Source of the DNA: Nicotiana tabacum
Lineage: Eukaryota > Streptophyta > Magnoliopsida > Solanales > Solanaceae
NCBI RefSeq assembly: GCF_000715075.1
Contig: NC_134095.1
Coordinates: 8,976,722-9,040,721, forward strand
DNA length: 64,000 nt
Direction of reading: 5' to 3'
Both the position numbers and the translations under genes were made by a program. The notes under the pieces are model-generated. The model was not told the origin of the DNA, did no database searches, and saw only the letters and a program-made list of their open reading frames with translations. Position 1 is the first letter of the stretch; each line of letters starts with the position of its first letter. Below, piece by piece: positions 24,401-35,283 of the stretch.

Positions 24401-26728
24401 AGGTTTGAGTTTTATTTTGCCCGTATTTTTGTTTTGATATTCTCAGATCTAGTTCGATTCTTGTTTTGTTCATGTTTATCGTTGAATTAATTTTTTAGTT
24501 TGTTCATGTGTTTTGTTGATTTAATTTTCAGATTCAAATGGAAATTTAATTAATTGTTTTTCAGTTTATTTCATGTGTTTTATTTGTTTTTGTAAAAGAA
24601 ATTGTTAGTTTAATTTTTATGTTGTTAGAATCAAATTAAAATTTAATTACTTATTTTGGTTTGTTTCATGTTAATTTTATTTATTTTTGTAAAAAGGAAT
24701 TGTTAGTTTAATTTTAATATTATTAGATTTAGTTTAATCGCTCGAATCATCCGTCTTTGTTGATTAGTTTAGATTAAATTCGTGTTCATCTTTTGGTTGA
24801 AGTTCGTTCTTAATCCGGTGATTTAATGTGAATTTATGTTTTAAATGCTTGATTTATTTTGAATATTCATCTTGGTTGTAATGTTGTTGGATTTAGTTTA
24901 AAGATTAATTGGTTATTGAATTTAGAAATTCAAATATACTTGTTGGTTGTGTTCAATTTGTTAATATTGTTGAATCTGCAACTATATGTGTGGTTAAGAA
25001 TATCATTCAGTCAAAATAATTCCGATTGTTGATTTGTTGTTCATAGTTTAAGTTTGAATTCGTTGATTGGACTGGATTGGTTATAGCTGGTAATTTAATT
25101 TTAGGTTCTTAAATAATTTTGAAGTTGAACAGATTTTTGAATCGGGGCGTAACAATAGTTTTAGGGGGTAAAACGGGAATTAACCAATTACAGGTTATTT
25201 AATTATGGTGGGGATCAGACATAATGATAAAAACAAAAAGGAAAAGGTGGATAATGATGTCTTCTTTTCAAAAAAAAAGGGAACATGGGGACCCACTTTG
25301 ACTACTTTTCAAAAAGAGGGAACATGAGGGCTCATGTTGACTACTTTTACTAAAGTAAAAGTGTAGGTAATAATAAAAAGTTAAAGGGTGCACATAGTGG
25401 AAGAATATTGGGTTAATAAAGTAAAAGAGGTAAAAGGAGGTCTTGCTTTGTATATAAAAGGAGGAGATTTTGGAAGAATTTTGAGAGATAAAAATTGGAG
25501 AAATTTCAAAACTAAAGGAGAGAACAAAAACTGAAAAAAAAATCTTCTACTTTCCTTCATTGTTTGAAATCAGCATTAATTGTTGTTGTTTCATCGAAGC
25601 TTGAAGCTTCTTTTTTGGGATTACTACTCCACCGGTTTGCAAACTCTGTTCCTGGGTTGTTACTGTTGCTGGGCTGTTGTTGTTGTGCTGTATTGTTACT
25701 ACTGCTGCTGATTCTCATCTTCATCTTCTTTTGTTTCCAATACCAGGTACACGACTGTAATACTAGCTATTGCAAGCTGAAAAATGTGAAAGCATGAATA
25801 CATGAAGAATGTAACTTTGAAGTTTTAATTTCGCTTTTTCTTCGTTTCTTTTACTGATTGTATTTAGGCTATTTCATGTATTACTGTTTAATAATTGGAA
25901 TAAGAGAAAAATAACATAAGTTGGTCTTTAGTGAATTAGCTTGGCAAAATGGGTTAATTCACTAGCTATGAAAGTTTTAATACGGTCAACAGTAGGTCAA
26001 TCATGAATGGATAGTTAAATTTAGTTAAAGCCAAACAAGATTAGATAATGTTTAAGTTTAATAATCTTTCTAATAAGCTTTAGTAATTGTGGTTAAATCT
26101 AGTTTCAAATGGTTATGAATAATTAATTCCAATAGTTGTTTTTTTTTTATATAACAATGCAAGTTTCAATCAAGCTATATTTGATTTCTTTTGAATATTA
26201 GTTGTCGAATTTCTTATTTTATTTATAATTTCGAATTTTTTCCTTAAAATTCTTTCATTTAATATTGGTCCTAATCTAGCAATTAGTATGTTACATGTTC
26301 TTAATTTTTTCTAACTCCTAATTAATTAAGATTTTCTTTCTTTATTTTAGAGACTAAACTTAATAGAAAAAATGTAGTCATTCTAAGATTATCTTTTTTT
26401 TTAAAAAAAATAAAAATAAAAAAAAATAATGAGACGAGCCTCGCCAAATAAAAAATACAAATTTGCGGGGCCCTCAGTAAATATTTGCTTTAAAATTGCT
26501 TAGACTTCGGGATGGACCGTTTAGCAAAATTTCACGGCCTTACCCAAAGTAAATGATACGCTAGTCACTTTAGGCGCGCCTTTAATAATTTAATCTTCTT
26601 AAACTCGGGTGCACATTTATGTGACCCAAATCCAAATCTCAACGGAGTCAAAGTGTGTCGACGATCACGGGTACATTGATTGTGACGCGGTTCAAAATAC
26701 ATTTTCACAACGTTGCAATTCCCTGTAA

Positions 26729-26730
<2 letters not shown>

Positions 26731-26809
<79 letters not shown>
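26731..26809 (+). repeat. (TAA)n microsatellite, about 26 units
   Basis: An uninterrupted trinucleotide run in the U5 part of the solo LTR, absent at the same place in the other LTRs. Confidence 0.95.
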
Positions 26810-26811
<2 letters not shown>

Positions 26812-27157
26812 AAGCGGTAAAGAGTTAAAATTTGCACATAAGTTCATAATTGTATAAAAATTAGATATTTAATCCAAATATGACAGTTGAGCGACCGTGC
26901 TAGAACCACGGAGCTCGGGAATGCCTAACACCTTCTCCCGGGTTAACAGAATTCCTTATCCGGATTTCTGGTTCGCGGACTGTAATACAGAGTCATTATT
27001 TTCCTCGATTCGGGATTAAATTGGTGACTTGGGACACCCTAAAATCTCCCAAGTGGCGACTCTGAAATGAATAAACAAATCCCGTTTCGATTGCCCTTTA
27101 ATTGGAAAAAACTCCTTGTACCCTCGCGGTGCCGGAAAAAGGAGGTGTGACAGGGGC

Positions 27158-28617
27158 CGATTAATCTACCAAGGCTGAGTGAGCCCGTGGTTATTGGCCG
27201 CGCATCACAAAAGCCCATGATGGATCCTACCGCTGTGTCCTGGAACTACAACAAATCAGTGGTGACTTACAAAGGCAAAGAAATCTCGGGAGAAGTTCAA
27301 GAAAATAACCCGGCTGAAAAGTATTTCAATTTGGAAGAGATGAACAATGCCACTAGAAAGCGCTTCCCATCTAAGAAGCCCGTGAGTGCCGAAGAAGCGG
27401 AGGCCTTTTTTCGAAATATGAAAATTGCGGATTATGAGGTGAACGACCAGCTTTGAGAATTTCCCGCACAAGTCTCCTTGTTATCTCTGTTGATGAACTC
27501 CACCGAACATCAAAAGGTATTGATCAAGACCCTTAACGAAGCATATATGCCTGTTGAGACTTCTATAGAGCAGTTGAAGAGAATGGCCGAAAGATTTTTC
27601 GCAATCAACCAGATCTCCTTCAGCAAAAATGACTTGCCCCCAGAAGGGGCCGCACATAACAAAGCCCTGCACATGATAGTCAAATGCGAAGGGTACTATG
27701 TGAAAAGGGTTATGTTGGACGGAGGCTCTGGGGTAGATATTTTCCCACTCTCAACTCTGCAGCGTATGGAAATTGGTACCAAAAGAATCCGACCCAACAA
27801 CGTCTGTGTACGTGCCTTCGATGGTATCAAAAGGGACACAATTGGAGAGATTGATCTGATTCTGACCATCGGCCCAGTAGACTTTGAAATAACCTTCCAG
27901 GTTCTGGACATGGACATCCTACAACTTTCTTTTGGGGAGGCCGTGGATCCATGCAGCGGGGGCTGTACCCTCTACTATTTAACAGATGGTGAAGTTCGAG
28001 CACGAGGATCAAGAGATTGTGGTCCACGGGGAAGATGAGCAATCAATTTATCGGGACCCATCGGTCCCGTGTCTTGAAGCAAGAGAGGGGAGCGAGCACA
28101 TAGTCTATCAGGCCTTTGAAATTGTGGTCGCTGATCAGTGCGAAGAAGGAAAACCTTGCCCTCAACCCTTCCTTTCTAATGCATCAATCATGATGGCCAA
28201 AGAAATGATTAGGCGCGGCTACAACCCTGGGAAAGGGCTTGGGAAATCATTGCAAGGAATAGCTAAACCTATCACCCTGACCGCTAGTGAAAAGTTCTTT
28301 GGGGTAGGCTTCCGACCTACTCCAGCTGATGTAAAATGGGCAGATGATAGAAAGAATGATGGTTGGGTCTTGCCTCAGCCGGTGCCGCATCTGTACATAA
28401 AATTTGTCAAACCGAAATACAATGAGGAAGAGGAAGATAAGGCCTTTACGGCCGAAGAAATCGAAGAAATCTGTGGGGCCATGAGGAAGATATTGTATGA
28501 AGCCCATATGGTTCAACCAGGGGAAGGCTCAAGCACCGCTAAGGTGCTGTATAAGGGACCTAATGCCAAACTGCAGAATTGGAAGGCCACGCCATTCCCA
28601 ATCAGGCGGGAGTTCCG
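27158..28617 (+). pseudogene. Protease and G-patch region of the Ogre element
   Basis: Continues the gag frame after the solo LTR. A stop at 27454 interrupts. 27478-27915 holds the retropepsin active site as Asp-Gly-Gly (27718-27726, MLDGGSGVDIFPLS), a form I recall for Ogre proteases. A frameshift near 27915-27930 moves to the frame of 27986-28621, which contains a G-patch (MIRRGYNPGKGLGKSLQG, about 28205-28260), a glycine-rich RNA-binding motif also found after some retroviral proteases. The last exon base is 28617 in my splice model; without splicing the frame ends at TAG 28619-28621. Confidence 0.82.
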
Positions 28618-28817
28618 GTAGACCTGTCCTACCACTTTTTCTGCATCACCAGTTATTCCAGGGTATAACTCAGATGTTTTCTTTAGTTTCCTGTCTTTTA
28701 ATTTCTAATGTAAACCCTATTATCTTCAAATTCAATGAAATGAAATCAATATTTCATCGTTCATCTTTCTTTATTCTTTCTGATTCAGTTATTTTTCTCT
28801 TTTATTTCTTCTTTCAG
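28618..28817 (+). other. Predicted Ogre intron between protease and RT
   Basis: The GT donor (CCG|GTAGAC) at 28618 overlaps the stop codon. A pyrimidine-rich run (TTTATTTCTTCTTTCAG) ends at 28817. Splicing is phase 2: CG joins T to make one Arg codon and the frame then opens into the RT-side ORF upstream of its ATG at 28843. A spliced intron at this place, removing the stop between protease and RT, is established for Ogre elements. Confidence 0.8.
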
Positions 28818-30265
28818 TTCTAATAATGCGGCTTTAAATAACATGACATGCTTGCGGACTTCATGCCCAGATCCAAACACGCTATCTAACTGTGAAATAA
28901 TGAACCAAGAACCAGAATACGATGAAGAAGACGCTTTTAGGGAAATAAATCGAGAATTGAAACAATTTGAAAATAAACCTAAGCCGAACTTAAATTATAC
29001 CGAGTCGGTTAATTTGGGTAGTTCTGAAGAAATCAGGGAAACCAAGATAAGCATTCACACAGATGGAAAAATCCTGGACGCATTAATCCAACTCCTGTTT
29101 GAGTTCAAAGATGTGTTTGCTTGGTTATATGACGACATGCCAGGACTAAGTGTTGATTTGGTGGTTCATAAGTTGTCGACTTACCCCGACTACCCCCTGT
29201 CCAGCAAAAGCAAAGAAAGTTTAAAACTGACAGCAGTGACAAGATCAAAGAAGAAGTCACGAAATAGCTAAAAGCGGGGGTGATCCGAGTAGTTCGGTAT
29301 ACCACATGGCTAGCTAATGTAGTTCCAGTGCCAAAGAAAGACGGGAAGACCCGGATGTGTGTGGATTACAGAGATTTAAACAAGGCAAGTCCCAAAGATA
29401 ACTTCCCTTTGCTGAACATACACATCTTTGTTGATAACTACGCCAAACATGAGATACAGTCCTTCGTGGATTGTTACGCAGGATATCACCAGGTGTTGAT
29501 GGATGAAGAAGATGCAGAAAAGACAGCTTTTACTACACCTTGGGGTACATACTGTTACAAAGTCATGCCATTTGGTCTAAAGAATGTTGGGGCAACCTAC
29601 ATGAGGGCCATGACTGCCATTTTTCATGATATAATGCACCAAGAGATAGAGGTATACGTGGACGATGTAATCATCAAATCCAAAACTCAGGATGACCATG
29701 TTCGGGACTTGAGAAAATTCTTTGAGCAGCTACACAAATATGATTTAAAGCTAAACCCAGACAAGCGTGCATTTAGAGTCTCATTTGGCAAACTCTTGGG
29801 ATTCATAGTCAGTCGAAGGTGCATTAAGTTAGACCCAACAAAGATAAAGTCCATTCGGGATTTGCCTCCTCCAAAAACCAAGAAGGATATTATGAGTTTG
29901 TTGGGAAGATTGAACTACATCAGCCGATTCATTGCTCAGTTGACATCCACGTGTGAACCCATATTCAAATTGCTGAATAAAGATGCAGAAATTAAATGGA
30001 CAAACGAGTGCCAAGAGGCTTTTGATAAAATCAAAGAATATCTGCCGAATCTGCTAGTATTGGTCCCACCTGAGCCAGGGAGGCCTATGTTCTTGTATCT
30101 GACAGTCTTGGAAAATTCTTTTGGCTGTGTCCTCGGGCAACATGATGTGACCGGAAAGAAAGAGCAGGCCATTTACTATCTGAGCAAGAAGTTTACCAGT
30201 TATGAAGCCAAGTACACTTTAATGAAAAGAACTTGCTGCGCTTTAACATGGTTGCTCAGAAGCTG
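28818..30265 (+). pseudogene. Reverse transcriptase and first RNase H of the Ogre element
   Basis: An acidic linker (MNQEPEYDEEDAFREI) leads to RT. A frameshift near 29190 and TAG at 29265-29267 break the N-terminal part. 29280-30265 is open for 328 codons with RMCVDYRDLNKAS, VMPFGLKNVGA and catalytic YVDDVIIKS (about 29653), then the connection and the degenerate gypsy RNase H (MFLYLTVLENSFGCVLGQHD, YYLSKKF). A shift near 30240 leads into the next frame. Confidence 0.88.
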
Positions 30266-30961
30266 AGGCATTATTTGCAAGCTTACACTACTTACCTCAT
30301 AACCAGGTTGGATCCTTTAAAATACATATTTCAGAAGCCAATGCCCACTGAGAGATTATCAAAGTGGAAGATCTTGCTCACGGAGTTTGACATAATCTAC
30401 GTCACTCGCACGACAATGAAAGCCCAGGCGTTAGCAGATCATTTGGCTGAGAACCCGGTTGATGATGAATACCAACCTTTGAGCACTCACTTCCCAGATG
30501 AAGAGGTAACTTCAGTTGAGGCAATATCTGAAGACACCCATGCTTGGAAAATGTTCTTTGATGGGGCGGTAAACGCAAAAGGTGTTGCAATTGGGGCAAT
30601 CTTCATCTCACCCACCGGCCAGCATTATCCAACCACGACCCGGCTTAGGTTTTTTTGCACAAACAACACCGCCAAGTATGAAGCCTGCATTATGGGTATG
30701 AACATGGCAATTGACCAAGATGTCGAAGAATTGTTAATCATGGGAGTTTCGGATCTGATTATCCGACAAGCCCAAGGAGAATGGAAGACTCGAGATGTCA
30801 AACTTATTCCCTACAGGCAACATGTGGAAGATCTTAGCAAGTGGTTCAAGTTAATAGAGTTCAGGTACATCCCTCGTTGTCACAATGAACTGGCCGATGC
30901 ACTTGCTACTTTGGCCTCGATGCTGCCATACCCAGGCAATGCCCATATTGATCCACTATAA
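30266..30961 (+). pseudogene. Second (archaeal-type) RNase H of the Ogre element
   Basis: The frame is open from 30233 to a stop at 30959. Motifs in order: Asp in MFFDGAV, the NNTAKYEAC block, Asp in GVSDLIIRQ and Asp in CHNELADALATL. At the position where RNases H carry the catalytic Glu (second block) this copy has Lys (AAG, 30674-30676), so the enzyme would be inactive. The duplicate RNase H before integrase is typical of the Tat/Ogre lineage. Confidence 0.82.
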
Positions 30962-32252
30962 ATCCAAATTCGGGAAAGGCATGGTTACTGTCATACGGTT
31001 GAGGCAGAACCAAATATTCAGCCATGGTATCACGATATCAAAAGATTTCTGAAAACTAAAGAATACCCCGAGCAAGCCAGTAGAGATCACAAGAGAACCA
31101 TTAGACGACATACAAGTGGTTTCTTCTTGAGTAGTAATGTCTTGTACAAAAGGACTCCGGATCTCAACTTGTTAAGATGTGTTGACGCCGAAGAGGCCGG
31201 AAAATCATGTATGAAGTACACGTAGAAGTGTGCGGACCCCACATGAACGGGTATGTTTAGCAAAGAAAATCCTTTGAGCGGGTTATTACTGGATGACTAT
31301 GGAAAAAGACTGCTTCAGTTTCGTCTGGAAATGTCATCAATGTCAGGTGCAAGGTGATTTGATTCATGCGCCGCCTACAGAACCGCATCCCATGTCAGCA
31401 CATTGGTCGTTTGTTGCATGGGGCATGGATGTCATTGGGCCGATTGAGCCGAAAGCTTCAAATGGGAACAGATTTATATTAGTCGCCATCGACTACTTCA
31501 CAAAGTGGGTCGAAGCAATTACTCTCAAATCTGTCACCAAGAAAGCTATAGTAGGCTTTTTGCATTCCAACCTCATCTGTCGTTTTGGTATTCCTGTAAC
31601 TATCATTACGGATAATGCTGTAAATTTGAATAGTCATTTGATGAGGGAGATATGTGAACAATTCAAGATAACGCATCGGAACTCTACTCTTTATCGTCCT
31701 AAAGCCAATGGTGCCGTCGAAGCAGCGAACAAGAACATCAAAAAGATTCTAAGAAAGATGATTCAAAGTTCCAGGCAGTGGCATGAAAAGTTGCCTTTTG
31801 CATTGTTGGGGTATCGCACTACTGTGCGCACATAGGTCGGAGCAACTCCGAACCTTTTGGTTTATGGCACTGGAGCCGTAATACCCGCGAAGTTGAAATC
31901 CCTTCTCTTTGAATCATTGTTGAAGCTGAAATTGAAGATAGTGAGTGAGTCAAAATCCGTTTGGAACAGTTAACCCTGATCGATGAAAACTGAATGGTCG
32001 CAATCTGCCACGAGCAGTTGTATCAACAAAGAATGGACCGTGCCTACTAGAAACTTTGTAGTGGGGCAACTCGTTTTAAGACGTATTTTCCCCCATCATC
32101 AGGAAGCAAAAGGAAAATTTGCTCCTAATTGGAAAGGACCATACATTATCAGAAAATTGTTGCCAAAAGAGGCATTGTATCTGGGAGACATTGAAGGGAA
32201 TGACCCTAAAATAGTTGTGAATGCAGATGCAGTCAAAATGTACTATGTCTAA
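30962..32252 (+). pseudogene. Integrase of the Ogre element
   Basis: The zinc-binding domain is damaged (frameshifts and stops 31190-31290, only KCHQC intact). The catalytic core in 31293-31835 keeps Asp (AWGMDVIG), Asp (IITDNAV) and Glu (NGAVEAANKN). TAG at 31833-31835 and further stops and shifts to 31980 follow. 31983-32252 encodes the C-terminal domain with the GPY motif (FAPNWKGPYII) and the end VKMYYV. No chromodomain. Confidence 0.85.
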
Positions 32253-32475
32253 TCCTTCTGGAGCAATAGCATTATCCGATTGGTATGACGAAGGCTTTCA
32301 TTCTAGCTACCCCAAACACTCCAATCTTTTGCTAAACTTTTGAGCCGGTTACCTTTCTTTAATTACCCTCTTTACCCAAACCTTGCTCAAGTCCTTCCGA
32401 TCAATCGGTGAAAGGTGTTCGAAATCAGAGAACGCAGTTGTTTGGATTCGATGCAATCAAGATGAGAGAAATAAA

Positions 32476-32660
32476 ATGAGAGAGTCTTATTGGTGAAAAC
32501 CTACGGGCACCGTAAGGCGACGGTGAGCAGAGAAACTGAAAAAACGAGAGAGTCTTATTAGTGAAAACTCATAAAGAGCATTATAAGGCGATGATGAGAA
32601 GAGAAATGAGAGAGGTCGATTGGCAAAAACCCGCAAAAGGCGCCGTTGATCGAAAAGAAG
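32476..32660 (+). repeat. Three diverged 65-70-bp repeats
   Basis: Units start near 32476, 32544 and 32606 with ATGAGAGAGTC-like words, followed by TATTGGTGAAAAC and AAGGCGA. They lie shortly after integrase. Confidence 0.65.
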
Positions 32661-33570
32661 AAACCCCTCACCACCATTAATACTGAAAGAGTCCTAGCAA
32701 AGTTTCTTGGTTTTAAAACACGGGTCGCAATGGGTTTATGAGAAGTTAGATAATGTGCAGATCAGGTATCCAGTCCAAGAAGCATGTCATGTCTATTGAA
32801 GTCCGCATGCGCTCCAGATAAGTCTTTCTTTCCTCCCTGAAAGAGACATTTCTCCTTAAATTCACTTTCTTGTCCTTTATTTTATTTTCTTTGAATCCCT
32901 TTCGGTCAAAACTCTATTCTGAAACTAATACAAAGAAAAGGTGGCAAGATTGGTCTTACCGGGTTCTGCTTAACAAAAATCAAGTCCAAAGAAAAGTACC
33001 TAGCCTCAGCGGGTGCATCAAGTCGATCCCGACTGACCATGATGACTGATGCTCTGAAATCAGAGTTATTAAAAATGAAAAGAAATACAAGGTCAAAAGC
33101 CCCTAGAGGCAAAATAAGGTGAAAGGGGCAAAAGCCCCACATAGTTGAATCATCACTTGGAAAGTTTGGAAAGTTGAGTTCCTCGGTTTTAGGAGAGAGA
33201 TCAATCTTCAAAAAAGCCAGCAAGCAGCAGAGGTTCTCACCAGAAGAGTTGGGCCGCGATCAAGTGATCAAAACAGTCAAGGCCACAAAACCAACCACGG
33301 TTTCAAACTAACAATTGTTCTTTGTTTGAAAAATTGAAACAGGTACAATCCAAAGCAACCGTGCAAGAAGCAGGTGCAACCAAAAAGGAAAAAGAAATGT
33401 GCAAGCGCTAGAAACAGTTTTGCAACAATAATCAACCCAAAAGGGAAGTCTCCTCCAAATTCTTTCCTATATTTTTTTTATTAAAAAAATGAATTGAACT
33501 GAAAGAAAATAGATAAGAAGAAAATAAAAAAAGAAGGGTAGTTTAGAAGCCCTAATATCAATCTTTTACC
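32661..33570 (+). other. Ogre 3' untranslated region, proximal part
   Basis: No gene supported. The 105-codon minus-strand ORF (32906-33223) shows no family motif. Confidence 0.5.
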
Positions 33571-34510
33571 TTTTTGCCAATATTAGGCTCCAATCCCTGA
33601 ATTGAGATTTTTAGACATAGGGCCTTCATTCCTTAGTCACCTTTTGCCAACATTAGGGCTCCAATCCCTGAGTTGAGATTTTTAGATAGGCCCTCCATTC
33701 CCTAGTCGCATTTTTGCCAACATTAGGGCTCCAATCCCTAAGTTGAGATTTTTAGATATAGGGCCTCCATTCCCTAGTCGCCTTTTGCCAACATTAGGGC
33801 TCCAATCCCTAAGTTGAGAGTTTTAGACATAGGGCATCCATTCCCTACTTGCCTTGTTGCCAACATTAGGGCTCCAATCCCTAAGTTGAGATTTTTAGAC
33901 ATATAGCCTCCATTCCCTAATCGCCTTTTGCCAACATTAGGGCTCCAATCCCTGAGTTGAGATTTTTAGACATAGGGCCTCCATTCCCTAGTCGCCTTTT
34001 GCCAACATTAGGGCTCCAATCCCTGAGTTGAGATTTCTAGACATAGGGCCTCCATTCCCTAGTCGCCTTTTTTCTAACATTAGGGCTCCAATCCCTAAGT
34101 TGATATTTTAGACATAGGGCCTCCATTCCCTAATCCGTTTTGCCAACCTAGGGTCTCCAACCCCTAGTTGAGATTTTTAGACATAGGGCCTAGTTGAGAT
34201 TTTTAGACATAGGGCCTCCATTCCCTAGTCGCCTTTTGCTAACATAGGGCTTCAATCCCTAGTTGTGATTATTTTTAGACATAGGGTCTCCATCCCCTTG
34301 TCGCCTTTTGACAACATAGGGTCTCCAATCCCTAGTTGAGATTATTTTTAAACATAGGGTCTCCATCCCCGAGTCGCCTTTTGCTAACATAGGGTCTCCA
34401 CTCCCTAGTTGAGATTATTTTTAGACATAGGGTCTCCATCCCCTAGTCACATTTTCCAACACGAGGTCTCCACTCCATGGTTGATTTTTATAGATATAGG
34501 GCTCCACACG
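33571..34510 (+). repeat. Minisatellite in the Ogre 3' untranslated region
   Basis: About 13 head-to-tail units of roughly 71 bp, each with TTGCCAACAT, AGGGCTCCAATCCCT, GTTGAGAT, TTTTTAGACATAGGG and CTCCATTCCCTAGTCGCC. The first eight units are alike; later ones (from about 34150) read AACATAGGGTCTCC and insert ATT before TTTTAGACATAGG. One unit near 34165-34215 carries a partial internal duplication. 3' UTR tandem repeats are known in this lineage. Confidence 0.93.
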
Positions 34511-35271
34511 CTAATATTTTTCTCCCAAAGACACAGATCCTTGTTTTATTGCTTTCAATAGATAAATAGTATAGGGTTTGTTACAATAACTCAGGAAATT
34601 TTCCTCGTGAAAACTGGGGCAGAAAAATTTCGTTTGTTTGTTTGTTTGTTTTTGGTGTCTGAGCAGGTTTTACCTCGAGGCATAGGGTTCTAGATGACCA
34701 AAAGAATGAGTCTCAATTCAGAACAAAGAAAAGAAGAAAAAGAACAAAAAAGAAGTGAACTCAAGGTGTGTAAGCGGATAAAGATGCGGGTTGCTCAAGA
34801 TATGATTGAAGTCACAAGCTTCGCATGTCCCGCCTTGATCCGAAAAGCTGAAGAAGAAAGAATAAGTACCTACAGCTGATGAGCATCGAGATTCAGATCA
34901 GAGTCTGCATGAAGAACTAGCCAAGACTCAAGATCAAGCTTCAGAAGACTCATAGATAGGAATCTTTTAACTCGTAGCTGATAGGCTTAGTTAGTGTTTT
35001 TTGATTTTGATGTAATTATAAGACCACGGATTGGAGCCTCGACGGGACCTCACTCGACTCTCGAACTCATCACTCCATTATTTTTTTTGAACTACACGCG
35101 ACCTGATTCCCTTATAACTCGTGATATGTAGGCTGTCCAAAACCAAGACTCGGTTGCACCCTTTTCTCTTTTCTCTTATCTTTATTTCTTCTTTTTTGAA
35201 TAAAGATATGTTCAAAAATTAGTCACATGGCTCACCTTATCTTTGCTTGAAAACTCTTCATGTTTCCAAGC
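34511..35271 (+). other. Ogre 3' untranslated region, distal part
   Basis: Contains a charged 61-codon ORF (34694-34879) without a recognised domain and dispersed-motif copy D (35099-35155). Confidence 0.5.
35099..35155 (+). repeat. Dispersed Ogre motif, copy D
   Basis: GAACTACACG, CTGATTC and GTGATATGTAGGC are present, then CTCGGTT. It is the most diverged copy. Confidence 0.6.
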
Positions 35272-35283
35272 AAAGAGGGCAGC
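35272..35283 (+). promoter_or_regulatory. Polypurine tract
   Basis: AAAGAGGG with a few more bases, directly upstream of the 3' LTR start; primes plus-strand synthesis in related elements. Confidence 0.75.

Larger units (their letters stand above)
23242..27152 (+). mobile_element. Solo LTR of a related Ogre-type family, inserted in gag-pro
   Basis: Starts TGTAAGCACG and ends GGTGTGACA (3911 bp). It is flanked by GGGGC at 23237-23241 and 27153-27157, a perfect 5-bp target duplication. The 3' terminal 300 bp match the ends of the other LTRs in the window, the rest differs. TATATAA at 25451-25457 is the likely promoter box. No internal element sequence is present between the repeats, so this is a solo LTR left by recombination between two LTRs. 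Removing it with one GGGGC rejoins the interrupted reading frame of the host element. Confidence 0.92.

Noticed and set aside
26565..26837. Minus-strand ORF with a poly-Tyr stretch
   Set aside because: It is only the reverse reading of the (TAA)n microsatellite.
28665..28670. Alternative donor GGTATAAC for the Ogre intron
   Set aside because: It would leave the stop at 28619 in the exon.
32906..33223. 105-codon minus-strand ORF in the Ogre 3' region
   Set aside because: No family motif and no promoter seen; chance ORF in untranslated sequence.
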